A DNA stretch of 64,000 nucleotides from Dipteronia dyeriana (lineage: Eukaryota; Streptophyta; Magnoliopsida; Sapindales; Sapindaceae), in assembly GCA_032871835.1 (NCBI GenBank), contig CM065301.1, forward strand, positions 33,240,405-33,304,404, in the 5' to 3' direction. Position 1 is the first letter of the stretch. Each line of letters begins with the position of its first letter. The translations under genes were made by a program, and so were the position numbers. Of the stretch, positions 49,002-60,960 are shown piece after piece. The notes under the pieces are model-generated. The model was not told where the DNA came from and ran no database searches. It worked only from the letters and a program-made list of their open reading frames with translations.

Positions 49002-51057
49002 ATGGGTTTACAAGATGATGTAATGTCGGAAGGAGCCTCAACTAATAGGCCACCATTACTTCGAGGCACTAACTATGTTTATTGGAAGCTGAGGATGAAA
49101 GCCTACATCCGCTCTATTGATGAAAATACTTAGATGGTAGTGGAAGAAGGTTATAGTCCTCCTACCAAGGTTCAAGAGGATGGAACCATGATACTCAAGC
49201 CAATGAGTGAATAGACAACAAAGGAGTTTGAGGTTGCTAAGTGGCATCATCGTGCAATGAATGCCATCTTTGGAGGAGTTGATGGGCTTCAATTCTCCTA
49301 CATTCAAAATCTTGAATCCGCAAAGAAAGCTTGGGATACTCTCCAAGTTACTAATGAAGGAACCTTAGTAGTGAAGAAATCAAGGCTTCAAATGTTGGCA
49401 TCAAAATTTGAAGGTTTAAGTATGGGTGAATAAGAAAAGTTTGAAGACTTCTAATTCCGGCTTCTTAACATTGCTAACCAATGTCAAGCACTTGGAGTAC
49501 CTATCTCAAAAGAGCGTTTAAATTGGAAAATCCTTAGGTCTCTTCCTAAGAGATTTAAATCAAAGGTGACGGCCATTGAGGAAAGCAAGGATGTGGATAG
49601 CATGAACATTGATGAGTTGCTTAGGTCTCTGCAAACTTATGAGATTTGCTTGAAGCCAAAGATTAAGAGTAAGAGAATCGCTCTCAATGCTATTGAAGAG
49701 AAGAGTGATGATAAAAATGAAGAGATGGCTCTTTTGGTTAGAAAGTTCAAGAAGTTTCTAAAGAAGAATGCAAAGCCTAAAGGCAAGTCTTCTAAGGAAA
49801 AAGAAGTTAAGAAAACATCATCTCTAAGGAATGAGAAGAATAGTCAAGCCATGAACAAGAATGATGTTCAATGCTACAATTGTCATATTTTCAGTCACTT
49901 TGCTAGTGAGTGCACCAAGAAGCCATCTAAGAAAGACAAGAAAGGTAAAGTGTTGGCGGCTACTTGGAGTGATGATAACTCTAGTGATAATGAGAGCTCT
50001 AGTAGTGAGTCTTCAAGTGATGAAGAGTTGGTGAGCAACTCTGTAGCTCTAATGGCTTATCATTCTCCACTAGATGTTGATGGTACAATATCTTTGAACA
50101 AGAAATTTGATACAAATCATCATGGAAGCTCTAGTTCCAATCCTACTAATCTTGAGTTGTTGGCCAAGATAGAGAAGCTTGAAGAAGATAGAGATAATGC
50201 TCTAAGAGAGGTAGTTGAGAAGGATGATTTGATCAAGAAACAACTAGATGAGTTTGTGATTGTCACTCATAGACTTCTTGGTGAGAAAGGTGATATTATG
50301 AAGAAGTTTAGAGAACTTGAAAAGATAAACCTTTAGAAGGATAATGTGATATCTTCTTTGAGGAAGTGAGAACAATAATTAATGGAAGAGATAGACACGG
50401 CTAAGGAGGCCATCCCAATGACTTAGTGAATGATTCGGTAAGTGTGTCTAGTGTTAGGAATCTTGTTAACTCATATAGTGGTGAAGAAGACTTGCTAGTT
50501 GAAGAGGAGCTCTTGGAAGCACCACTTCCTACTCACTTGGATGAAGTCATGATTGATAAGAAACCACACAAGAAGAGAAGATCAGAAACCAAAAAGAAGT
50601 TGGCGAACAAGGTATCTTGCAAACTCCTAGTGAAGCTAGTTCAACTCTAAAAGGTACAATCTCATCTTTTTTTCCAATTTGCCACTATTGCAACACAATA
50701 GGTCACATTAAGCCTAGGTGTTATAAATATATTGAAAAATACAAATTAAGAAATGAATCTAGAGATAAGGAGATTAAACTTTAAATTGAACATGCTAAGG
50801 ATTTGAAAGTTGAAAAACATGATAATATTGCTAAGCATGAGAAGAGGTTGTGGAGAAGAAAGAATACTAATCTTGTTCAACTTGACAAATCTTGTGTTGA
50901 AAATGTTAAGGAAGAGTGTGTTAATGATATTCTTGTTAATCAAGTCATTGAAGGACTTTACTATAGATTTAACATTGTTGTCAAGGATGATATTGGAAAT
51001 GTTTGTGTAGGTACACCCAAGAACAAGTGATTCAAGGGTGAGTGCTCTTATCACTAA
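49002..51057 (+). pseudogene. gag: Element E gag pseudogene
   Basis: ATG 49002 (MGLQDDVMSEGAS). Stops at about 49131 (TAG for W), 49212, 49431, 49455, 50335 and 51028, plus frame changes near 50400 and 50640, break an otherwise well-kept gag. Shown in order: UBN2-type domain, KPKIKSKRIALN, knuckle 1 CYNCHIFSHFASEC (49872-49913; the glycine before H is S), serine-rich EDELVSNS-type block, coiled coil (about 50150-50330), and knuckle 2 CHYCNTIGHIKPRC (50680-50721), intact. It ends GTPKNK as in D, with no protease after it. Gag would supply the particle and RNA binding, the only trans-independent function the family seems to have kept besides ORF2. Confidence 0.88.
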
Positions 51058-52402
51058 AATAAGAAGCACATGTGAGATAGCTTTGAGGCAATATATCAAT
51101 TGCATTGAGAATTCTTGCTTGCTAGCTTTGAATACTCCATGTATTGATATGAACTTGGTTATCTCACATCATATTTGTTATGATGGTCAAAATTTGTTGG
51201 TTAACTTTAGAGAAGTTCTTTTGATATATGTGTTGATTGAGTTGAGATATTATGCTTTTTATACTATTGTTGTGAAACATCGTCAACTTGTTGTCATGAG
51301 GACATTCAAGGCAAGAGTGCTCATAAAAAGGGCGGAAGTATGATATTTGGTGAATAAAGTGTGCAAAAAGGTATCTCTATATTCTAATGCATGTTCTCTT
51401 TGATATTCATCTTTTGACTCAATTTTTGATATACATCTCATAGCATGTCATATTAGAGAATTTTGTATAGCATACATATGGTTCTCATTGACATTTGCTA
51501 TTTTAGGATCCGATAGTGATATTGTTCACATTGATCTTAACTTTGATGATTGTTTGTGTATAGTATATTGAGTGGCATTACTTTTGAAAATATGATCTTC
51601 ATATTCTTTGAAAGCTACTCATTAGAGAAGTAATGATCTTGAATAAGTCTCTACTTATTGTTCTTAGATCATGTGTTTATGAGCCCTAAACTCTTGGTTT
51701 TCTAAAATTGCACCTTGTTTCTCTTATATGTTTTGCTAGTAGGTTGAGTTTACTAATATGTAAACTTTGGATACACCTTGAAGTTTTTGTGCTTAAGTAC
51801 ATTTAAAATGACCTATGGTTAGTATCCATTTTGCTTTGGCAAATACATATAACTCAACGAGCACTTTCATGGAAAAGGGCTACACACATTGGTTGTGAAA
51901 GCTACCCAATGTTGGAAAGAGCTACACCATTGCAATGAGTGAAAGCCACCACGAAGTGAATTTTGTTTATGTTAAAAAAATGGAAAAAAAAATTGTGTTG
52001 AAATGGAATCATGAAAAGAAAAATTCTTTGATTTAAATCCTAAAAAGAAAAGGAGGAAGGCTTAAAAAGGAGTATAGTTGAAATTCAAATGAGCTCGGGT
52101 TGAAAAACAAAAATGGGATGACGAGCCACATACACACACACGCTCATATGTTGAAATCTATTCTCTTAAAAGTAAAAATTCCGGATGATAATCGGTTTGA
52201 CTTTTTATGGAAAACGCTTAAGATGAATAGTTGTTGGAAATTGTTTGCATGTTGATTATCAAACTATTTCTTGATATACATTTGAAGCATATCTCTCACA
52301 CACACACTTTGTTTATGAGTATGACGATATTTTAGCAATTGTCGACAAATTATGAGAGAAATTGAAAAATCTTTGTGTATCTCTCTTAGCATATGAAGCT
52401 TA
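51058..52402 (+). other. Element E spacer in place of pol, first part
   Basis: Homologous to D's spacer throughout, with no pol motifs. It includes the counterpart of D's small ORF (51038-51343) and of the complementary stretches (about 51865-51960). It ends in GCTTA (52398-52402), the TSD of the solo LTR, and resumes at 56490. Confidence 0.78.
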
Positions 52403-52521
52403 TGTAGGGAAAAAACGGTTTCAAAACGCAACGGAAGCGTGAGAAAAAAATGAAATTAAGGTTTGCGAATAAATAAAAAAATTTCCCTTTTATGCAACGA
52501 GAACTTTAACCCTAGATTAAT

Positions 52522-54117
52522 GGGAAAGTATCATTTTGCCCCTTGAGTTTAACCCTATTATTAAGACGAGGACATGGTTTGGGTATATTGGCTTTTTCTC
52601 CCCTGAAACCAAACAAACCTATAAAGACCCCCTTATGTCACATTTACCATCTAAAATAACCGTTCACCACCGTTGACCGTTAAAAATGATGGGTATTATT
52701 GTAAAATCATAAAATAAAAAAAAAAAAAAATAAAAAAAAATAAAAAAAATCTCTTATCAAACAACTCTCTCTCTCTCTCATCCGATCATCAGCCATCATC
52801 ATCCACAACGTTCATTGCTGCACCATGCCGACCAAAATCAATTCAAAATCACCATTCATTGCTGCATCACCATCATTATCCTCAACATCATACCCAAAAA
52901 TCAAACCAGATGCCAAAATCACTCAACTTAAAATCAAACCAAGATCTAACCGAAATCAATTCGAAATTAACCGAGTTCTTTTCTGCACCACGCCGACCAA
53001 AATCAATTCAAAATCAACCGAGATCCTTATCGCACCACACCGATCAACGTTCGAACTCACGGCATGGACAAGCGCGGCGACGATGATGACCACCGATGCC
53101 TTCTCTCTCTCGTTCTCATTCTCGTTCTCAGTCTCTCTCTTACCAGTTAAGATTCTATTGGGTTTGGGTTTGACAGTGGTGTTTTGTTTGGTTTGGGGGT
53201 GGTGGTTGATGGTGTGTTTGTGGGTGGCTAAGGTTTGAAAAACGCGGATGGTGTGAGAAACGTGGTTGTGGGTGGTGAGATGGGCGGCCAGGGTTTGGAT
53301 CGAGAGAAAGAAATGGGGAATTTAAAGATGTTGATGGTGATTTCTAGGTTTTGGTTTGGTGTTGTTGACGATGTTGGTTGAAGAAAGAGATTTCTGGTGA
53401 TTGTGTTGGAAATGGTGTTCTGGTGAATGGATCGGTTTGGTGATGATTTCTGGGTTTGGTGGCTGATAAATGGTTAATTGCTTTTTTTTTCTTTTTTCTT
53501 GATTTTTTATGATCCATATTGGGTTTTCTGGATAAATTTGGTTTCAAATGTGGATTTTGTGGTGAATCAGTTTTGATTTGGTTTCAAATTTGATCGATTT
53601 GGTTTCGAATTTGGATTTTTGGTGGGTTGTTGCGTGGACGTGGTAGTGGCTGGCTAGATTTTAGGGTGGCGATGGGTGGTTCGACGATGGATGATGGGAG
53701 GATGATTTCTGGGTTCAGGTAGATGTGGGTGATTTCAGGGCGGATGATTTTGGTTTCTGTTATTTTAATTCTTTAATTTTGTTTATTTTAAATTTTGTTT
53801 TGAAAATTAAATAAAAAATTAAAAAGAGATATCTCCACCATCCATCTGAAAGATGGACGGTAGATATCATTTTTTTTAATTATGTTTTTTTTAAAAAAAA
53901 ATTATTTATTTATTTAATGAATTATAAGGGTAAAATGGTAACTATATGAGTAAATGTATCATAAGGGGTATTTAATACATTTAATTGATGGAATAAGTAA
54001 CAGAAAGGGCATATAATATATACTTTCCATTTGAGGGGGGATATCGGTCAATATGCTCAAACCATATCCTTGTCTTAATAATAGGGTTAAACTCAGGGGG
54101 CAAAATGATGCTTTCCC
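52522..54117. mobile_element. Non-autonomous MULE-like TIR element (1596 bp)
   Basis: The terminal inverted repeats start GGGAAAG(T/C)ATCATTTTGCCCC and stay alike for about 65-70 bp. A 9-bp TSD TAGATTAAT flanks it (52513-52521, 54118-54126). Long TIRs with 9-bp TSDs are the Mutator superfamily pattern. The interior is richer in GC, has poly-A near 52711-52750, a CT repeat, and a ~165-bp spaced duplication of ACCAAAATCAATTCAAAATC (52830 and 52997). No transposase. Confidence 0.9.
52825..53238 (+). CDS. Unrecognised ORF inside the TIR element (137 codons)
   Basis: ATG 52825 follows a CT-rich leader (CTCTCTCTCTCTC near 52766) as in a plant 5' UTR. The first 60 residues are basic and serine-rich and contain a repeated TKINSKS motif; the C-terminal third is hydrophobic (VKILLGLGLTVVFCLVWGWW). 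I do not recognise it. It could be the first exon of a captured host gene (Pack-MULE) or chance, since GT-rich sequence follows. Confidence 0.25.
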   Translation: MPTKINSKSPFIAASPSLSSTSYPKIKPDAKITQLKIKPRSNRNQFEINRVLFCTTPTKINSKSTEILIAPHRSTFELTAWTSAATMMTTDAFSLSFSFSFSVSLLPVKILLGLGLTVVFCLVWGWWLMVCLWVAKV

Positions 54118-56489
54118 TAGATTAATTGATGTATATAAAAGTATCGTACCTTTTTCGTGTTACGATTGAACAAGCGCCAAATTTTTTCTGCAAGATCTTC
54201 CAATCCAATCACAAACGTGAATCACTTAGGAGTGTAGGCTCCATTTCTTTAAATTGTATTCCTGAGGATGGAGACAATGCAAAAATATTTTCTTTGTTAG
54301 TTACAAAATATCCTCCAAGAGAAAAATCCAAGAACGTCCGGTCACTTGTGAATTATCAATCAATTTGATTGAAACTCGCGTGAACATTGATTCGATGTTG
54401 TACACAAAACCCTTTTGGTGTAAAGGATATTAGTATACTATCGAAAACAAAAACGTTCCCCTTTTTTCTTTACTTGGCCGAATGCACACACTATTGCTTA
54501 GAGATGATTGGATTTTGTCTAGAGTAAAATCAGATTTTTCTCCCTCAAAATCCTATGATGGCCGAATTCTTCACTAAAAAAAATAGAGCATGGCCGAAAT
54601 TCACCTCTAATGTTCCTTATTCATGACTGAAATTCTTCACACATATATATAGGTTCATAACTCCTTTCCTAAGAATGATTCACTTGGTTGACAAGAATCC
54701 TTTCCTTAGGTGGATTTATTTGGTAGTTAAGAGTCCTTATCTAAAAGGAAATCTAACTACTCCTATAACCATATGTTGTTGGCCTAATTTTTGGTCTTTG
54801 ATATAGATTAGGAGAGTTCAATCTTTCCTAAGAAGGATAACTTGATGGACAAGAATCCTATCTTTAGGTAGATTAACTTTGTGGTTTTGAATCCTTTTCA
54901 AATAAGAATTCTACCACTAAGTAGTTTTACTTGGTGACCAAGAATCCTTTTCCAAAAAGAATTCTTTCCTACACCAAGACTCCTAATCCAAATCAATAGT
55001 GTGTTTGTAACCATATTAAAGACTTCCAAATTTGATTAGATAAATAATTCCTTTTATTTATCTACTTATCAAATATAGTCTTTAACATTAAATATACTAC
55101 CAACAATAGTATAGTTTTAGGAAACCATCTCCTATTAGGAATTTTTTTTTTTACTTTTAATTAAATAATTAATTAATTCAACAAATTAATTAATTTCCAT
55201 TTAATTAAATAATAACAAAATAAAAATAATATATATAAGCTATTAACCAGAGCCTATGCTGCCCATACCTAGTATAAAGGCTATATATTATTTTTCTTAT
55301 TTTATTAAATCCATTGGACCTTAATAAAAAGTCCACATGTGAACTAGACCTATTCTTACGAAAAGAAACGAGTTCACATGTCTTATTACAATTCTAGATG
55401 GACCCCTATCGGTCCGGTAGAATATATTAAGTGATCCATGCAAGTTCGTGTGGATTGAGATCTTGGCGGGCTATCTAAATTTAAGCTCCAATAGACACAA
55501 CCTAATCACAATCAACAAATGATTAACTTAGGTCCGATCTATTTAATTTTAGTTCATTCCACTAAAGAACTAAAATTGAACTCTTAAATAAAGATAGAAT
55601 AAGTTGATGTTACTCATTCGTACCCTAGACAACCTTATTGGAGAAAGTGTATCCTCGTGAAGAATACCAGTAAACGCCAAGAGCTCATAGACCGCCTATA
55701 GCTCTCCAAGTTACCATATTTACTCATATGACCACATTTTGAACTTGGATATTTTGACTTGTCCAGAAGTCATGTTTCGATAGACACTATTGAAAACTTA
55801 ACATTAAGATTTAATATCCAATACCTCAAAACATCCATATGATGGTATTCTACTCTCATTCAATAAATGGAGCCACGATGTCCATGTCTAGAATGAAGTC
55901 CTCTATCGATTAACAAATGAATACCACCAAACTATCGAGGATAGACTATGCTATATAATCGTTCTCATTGATAGCTCAAATGATAACACTTGCAACCATA
56001 AGTCCATCATTTATCTCAGGATTGAGATAGACTCTCTTATTGTCTTCAAATGAAAACTTTTATCCATTGACGGTTCTAGATAAAGTATTTCATTTTGATC
56101 CTATTCAATGCACCCAGTGCACTAGATTCTTTTACCTAAAGGCACCACACTTTGATGATTTTAGACTCATTATAACACATTTGATCCCACTCAAATGCTA
56201 GCAAAAGAATCTACAACTTTGACAAGATAAAGGCGCCAAACCTTCTATCTTTAAGTTGTGAATATTATTCAAGACTAACTAAAGAACTGTGTCTACCTCG
56301 TACATAACTAGATGTATGAACAATTCTTCTTTTCTCATAGTCTTTTGACCTTATGATTGTTTACTTTTGACAATTATAATAATTAAACTATAAATGCTAT
56401 AAGATTTGTTAAACTAGAAATTACTTTATTCATATTAAAAGATTGTTAATTACAGTATTATACTCTTGCTATCGAGCATAATCCTAACA

Positions 56490-56834
56490 GCTTATGTTGT
56501 TGATATTTCTTCAAATTGCTTGAATGTGTGATTGTGTGAACATCTTTGTGAACTTTATGCTATCATTGATTTTAGTTATAGCATTTATCAAGAGAGAGCA
56601 TTGTATGCTAGACATTGTTATCTTTTATGATATGTTCACATGCTTCATTTTGTTACATGTTGTCATATTTTGACTTAATGATACTTGTAAGATATTACTC
56701 ACTATCTTTGTTTTGCATGATGATTCATTCTTAAGTCATATGCCTTTGTTTTATATCTTTGTGACTAATATGCTTGTTTTTGTCTTTCACTCACTTTTGT
56801 TGTATATATATAGCATCTTATAACACAAGAACAA
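56490..56834 (+). other. Element E spacer, second part
   Basis: TSD copy GCTTA and the rest of the spacer, matching D at about 41875-42207. It ends with TTTTGTTGTATATATATAG (about 56795-56813), again resembling a 3' splice site upstream of ORF2. Confidence 0.75.
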
Positions 56835-57977
56835 ATGGGAAGAACTAAGATTACCGGAAGTGGAAAACAATTGAATCCCGTTGTGAAAGCCAAATCTACC
56901 TCAAACGGATCCAAAGCTTCAAGGACAAAAGATTTAGGGATCTTTGGAACAAAGAAGATATTTCAAGAGAGAGGCATTGACTTTGGTAAGTGTAAAGATT
57001 CTTATGTTCTTAAATGCTTAAAAGATAGAAAATGGGAATCTTTGGTGAGCATGTTAGGAGTTGTAAATGATACTCTTGTTAGAGAGTTCTATCATGTATA
57101 TAAGGAAAGTGTCACCTTGTTAGATGTTTTGATGGATGTAAAGGGTATTGTATTTAGAGTTAACCCAGAAAAACATTAACAAATTTCTTAGGCTATCTAA
57201 TGATATAGATTCAAATTTTCTTGATATGGATATCATTGAGAATCTAAATATCATGGGTAGAACTCTTTGTGGCAATGCTTCCTTTGAGTGGAAAAGTAGG
57301 GCATACATTAGTCAACATGAGTTAACTAAGGCTAGTGCATTTTGGTATCTATTCATTTGCACTAACATTATTGGATCTTTGAATTCAACCGAGTTGAATA
57401 AGGACAAGATCAAAATAGTGTATGTCTTGGTGACTAATCAACCTACAAACCTTGGAGATCTTCTCATGTATTACATTGATAGTGCGGCTTTCTCTACTAG
57501 AGGTGATAAAAAGCTTGTATTACCGGGGTTTATTACTTCAGTATGTTTAGCTCGTGGGGTTAAAAGTAGAGAAGATGATGTGTTAGTTCAACCCTCGGAA
57601 AAGTATTGTGATAAACGTGTGTCATACATGTTAAAAAGGGGGAGAAAGAGATGCTAGCTACTTAGTTTCTTTTTATGTTGTTTTTATGAACTTTTGAACT
57701 TTCAATGGCATGTAATAATTAGTCTTAAGATTTGGTTAAGAATTCTTGTGTTTTGGCATGTATTGAGGGGGAGATACATGTGATTAGCACAAATATTCTT
57801 CTGGATTGGGCTATACAATTGAAGGAGAAGGTTGATGAACTTGGTGCTATAGTTGTTCAACAAAATGCTAGGATAAAAGAGTTGGAGGAATGTATTGCTT
57901 CAAGTTCAAGACCACCTCTCAAGCATTATGTTAGATCAACTACTCGCACGACTTTCTTTGGTGGAACAAGTGGCTAG
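56835..57977 (+). pseudogene. Element E ORF2: envelope-like / plant transposon protein domain
   Basis: ATG 56835 (MGRTKITGSG). The first 114 codons are almost identical to D's, including the +1 frameshift after NPEK (about 57173). The second frame then stays open through NLGDLLMYYIDS and SREDDVLVQPSEKYCDKRVSYM to 57657, without D's later frameshift. At about 57628 the sequence jumps to 150 bp of 3' UTR-like DNA, then returns to the C-terminal coiled-coil part (LKEKVDELGAIVVQQNARIKELEE) and stops at 57977. Family assignment and uncertainty are as for D's ORF2. Confidence 0.7.
57628..57779 (+). repeat. 3' UTR segment duplicated into ORF2
   Basis: AAAAAGGGGGAGAAAGAGATGCTAG... to GTATTGAGGGGGAGATA repeats 58023-58173 closely. 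It replaces about 65 bp present in D, between shared CATACATG and CATGTGATTAGC. Confidence 0.88.
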
Positions 57978-58424
57978 TATTTGAGTCTTGTGGTATATTT
58001 CTTAACTTTTGGCATCATTTCATGACAAAAAGAGGAAGAAACAGATGCTAGTTACTTAGTTTATTTTTATGTTGTTTTTTATGAACTTTTGAACTTTTAA
58101 TGGCATGTAATAATTAGTCTTAAGATTTGGTTAAGACTTCTTGTGTTTTGGCATGTATTGAGGGGGAGATAGACTTAATTGTATATTCATATCCATATTA
58201 TATGTTGCCATTTGTTGTTTTTCTCTTGTATATGCATTGTGCTTTGAGATGATTTGTAGGTTGCTTCAAGAGCAGATCAAGATGAAGTTCAAGAGTTGAT
58301 GAAGATTAGTTATAGGAATCTTACTCATTGTAATGTGAGGGAGTGATTTTGTGACCCATCTTCATTTTTATATTTGTAGTAAATGTATAGGTGTTTTGAC
58401 AAGGAATTTGCCAAAGGGGGAGAT
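57978..58424 (+). other. Element E 3' UTR and polypurine tract
   Basis: Contains the original copy of the duplicated segment and the tract AAAGGGGGAGAT (58413-58424). Confidence 0.85.
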
Positions 58425-60908
58425 TGTTAGGTTTTAGATTGTGTTGGCATTAATTCCATATCAAAATGATGTTTACTTATAATGATTTAGTTTTTTAGAT
58501 TCATGATAATTCAAGCCTCAAAGAAGAAGGAACAACTAGTCAAAGCAGTTCAAAGTCTTCAAAGAGAAAGGATGCAATATGGTTCTACAAAGGTATACTA
58601 AGACCTTATCTTTCTCTTACAAGGCTTAAGCACACACATACAATTCATTCATATGTGTCCCTGCATTATTGTTCACCATGTATAACACATTCACACACTT
58701 GAAGATGAATGCTCATGCATTGGTATGGAAATAACATGTTTTGGAAAATGCATGATTGGAGACTATCTCTATGTAGTTTGCATTCTAGTGTGAATTGTGT
58801 TTGTATGTGTAAATGTTTTTATAACATGGATATTGAACTTTAATATAGACTTAAATCATTCTTAATTGAGTTCCGGTCATTTCGGTTACTCATACTATTG
58901 ATTTCAAGTTCTAAGTCAAAAGATACTAAACTTTCAACTCATGTTGCATACATTATCTTCGTCTTTGTATATCGAGTCAAATTATTATTTTCTGGGTTGA
59001 GTATCTTATATGTCCATGTCCGTAAGAGAGTTACGGTTCGTAATCTCCAAATTAATTCCAATTCCGAGTTTGGATGCCAAAGAACGGTAGAAGAATGCGA
59101 GAGGAGTGCAAGGGAGTTGCACCATGGCCAAACACCATCAAGTGGTGCAAGCCCGAGATAGCGCATGGCCATCTCGGCTGAAACTCCTTACTGCCCGAGA
59201 TCCCCATGCGCCATCTCGAGGAAGATTTCTCAAAGGAGGGCTTTTTGGCCGTTTTGCTTCTACTCTTTCCCTTTCCTTTATATTTCCCTTCCCTCTCACA
59301 TTTCATTCTAAAAAGAAATTTAAAACTTGAGTGCATAATTTTCTCTCTATATTTTCTCTCCTTCCAAACACCATAACTTCTTCATTTGAACTCCGATTTG
59401 AGTGATTCAAAGTTGAGAGTGTTTGTCTATTCATTTCCATCTTTTCTATGAAGGTTTAAGTTAGTTTTATTGTTGTTTTAGAGTCTAAACTCACAAAAAC
59501 GGGACTGCACCAAAATCAACTAAGGTATTGATTTTCTCTCAAAGTTTTCTTTTAAAACTTGGTCAATTTCCTTGGGTTTTCTTCTTCAACATATATATAT
59601 GTCTTGTGATTGTTTTGATTTGATTTTTTAAGTCATTCTAAGCTAGATTGAGTTTCAATTGAAATCTCACATGTTGTGTTAGGCTTCGATTTTGCCTATG
59701 TTTTCACATGTTTGAGATTGTATTATGCTAGCTTTGATTCTAGGACTATTTGATGATCTTTGATTGATTGATTTTGTGAAAAATAGTTCCTCACATGTAT
59801 TAGGCTCTCTTTGGCCGAAATCTCTGAATGATACATGTGCTTGTGTTCTTTTGAGCTATTCATGTGTTTTGTTGAATCTATGAATAGGAATATGCTCTAG
59901 AACTTTAGCTTTAATCTAAATGACTTTGTCACATGATTTTAGCATATTTTTGGCTTATGAGATTTAAACTTGATTATGTGTTAATTGAACATATCTTGTG
60001 ATTCAAGTTTTAGATTTATGCATGTATCTAGGTTGTAATTAATATTGAACATATCTTACAGGATTTAGATAGATTAAACATGCATGATTGACTAGACTAC
60101 ATTTGTTTTGTGCATTCATGCTCATGTCTAGTATTTTCCATAGGATGTATTAATCATAACATTCTATGTTGTGTGCTTGTTTGCGTTTTGCATTCATGAT
60201 CACCTAGATGCCTTGTGAGAAGGAAGTCTTGACAATAGGTGTGAGACCTATGTTGTTGAGCAAGAAAGTCTTGGCAAGAGGTGGGAGACCTTGGATTGTC
60301 AAGCAAGGAAGTCTTGACCGGAGTTGGGAGGACTCGGATAGTTGAGCAAGAAGTATTGCCTAGGGTCGTGAGGATCCGGAAGGGTAAGCGAGGAAGTCTT
60401 GACTAGAGTCGGAAGGACTCGAATAGTTAAGCAAGAAGTCCTGCCTTGGGTCGTGAGGATCCGGAAGGGTGAGCGAGGAAGTCTTGACAAGAGGTGTGAG
60501 GCCTCGGATTGTTGAGCAAGAGGGCAACATCTTCATGAGTAGGATAGGAAGGTTGTTTCTAGGTGAAGGGGTCACTTGAGAGATTGTACTTGTCTTATCT
60601 ACTAGTGGATTTTGTTTGCCGGTAGTTGCTAACCCGTGGATGTTTCCTCTTCGGAGGTTTACCACGTTATATCTTTTGTCAAATTTTCTCTATCCCTATT
60701 TCTCTTATATTTGTATTTGTTATTTGAATATTATGGATAAAACTCTTTATATAAGTTGACTTCCTTTCTATAATATAGATTGTGTATGTATTATGATTAC
60801 TTGTTTGTGTCACACTTTACTTGTCTATATATATATATATATTGATTAAGTGTCTTTAATTGTTATATATATTGTGATACAAGCAATCTAGAGGGACAAA
60901 CTTTTGTT

Positions 60909-60960
<52 letters not shown>

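Larger units (their letters stand above)
52403..56489 (-). mobile_element. Solo LTR, family C, minus strand, holding a TIR element
   Basis: Begins TGTAGGGAAAAAAC, ends CCTAACA, with a perfect TSD GCTTA (52398-52402, 56490-56494). Without the 1596-bp insertion and its 9-bp duplication it is about 2482 bp, like the other solo copies. Its extra promoter module reads CTATATCAAAG on the minus strand (about 54797-54807), one base off the TATAAAAG form of the other two. Confidence 0.93.
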
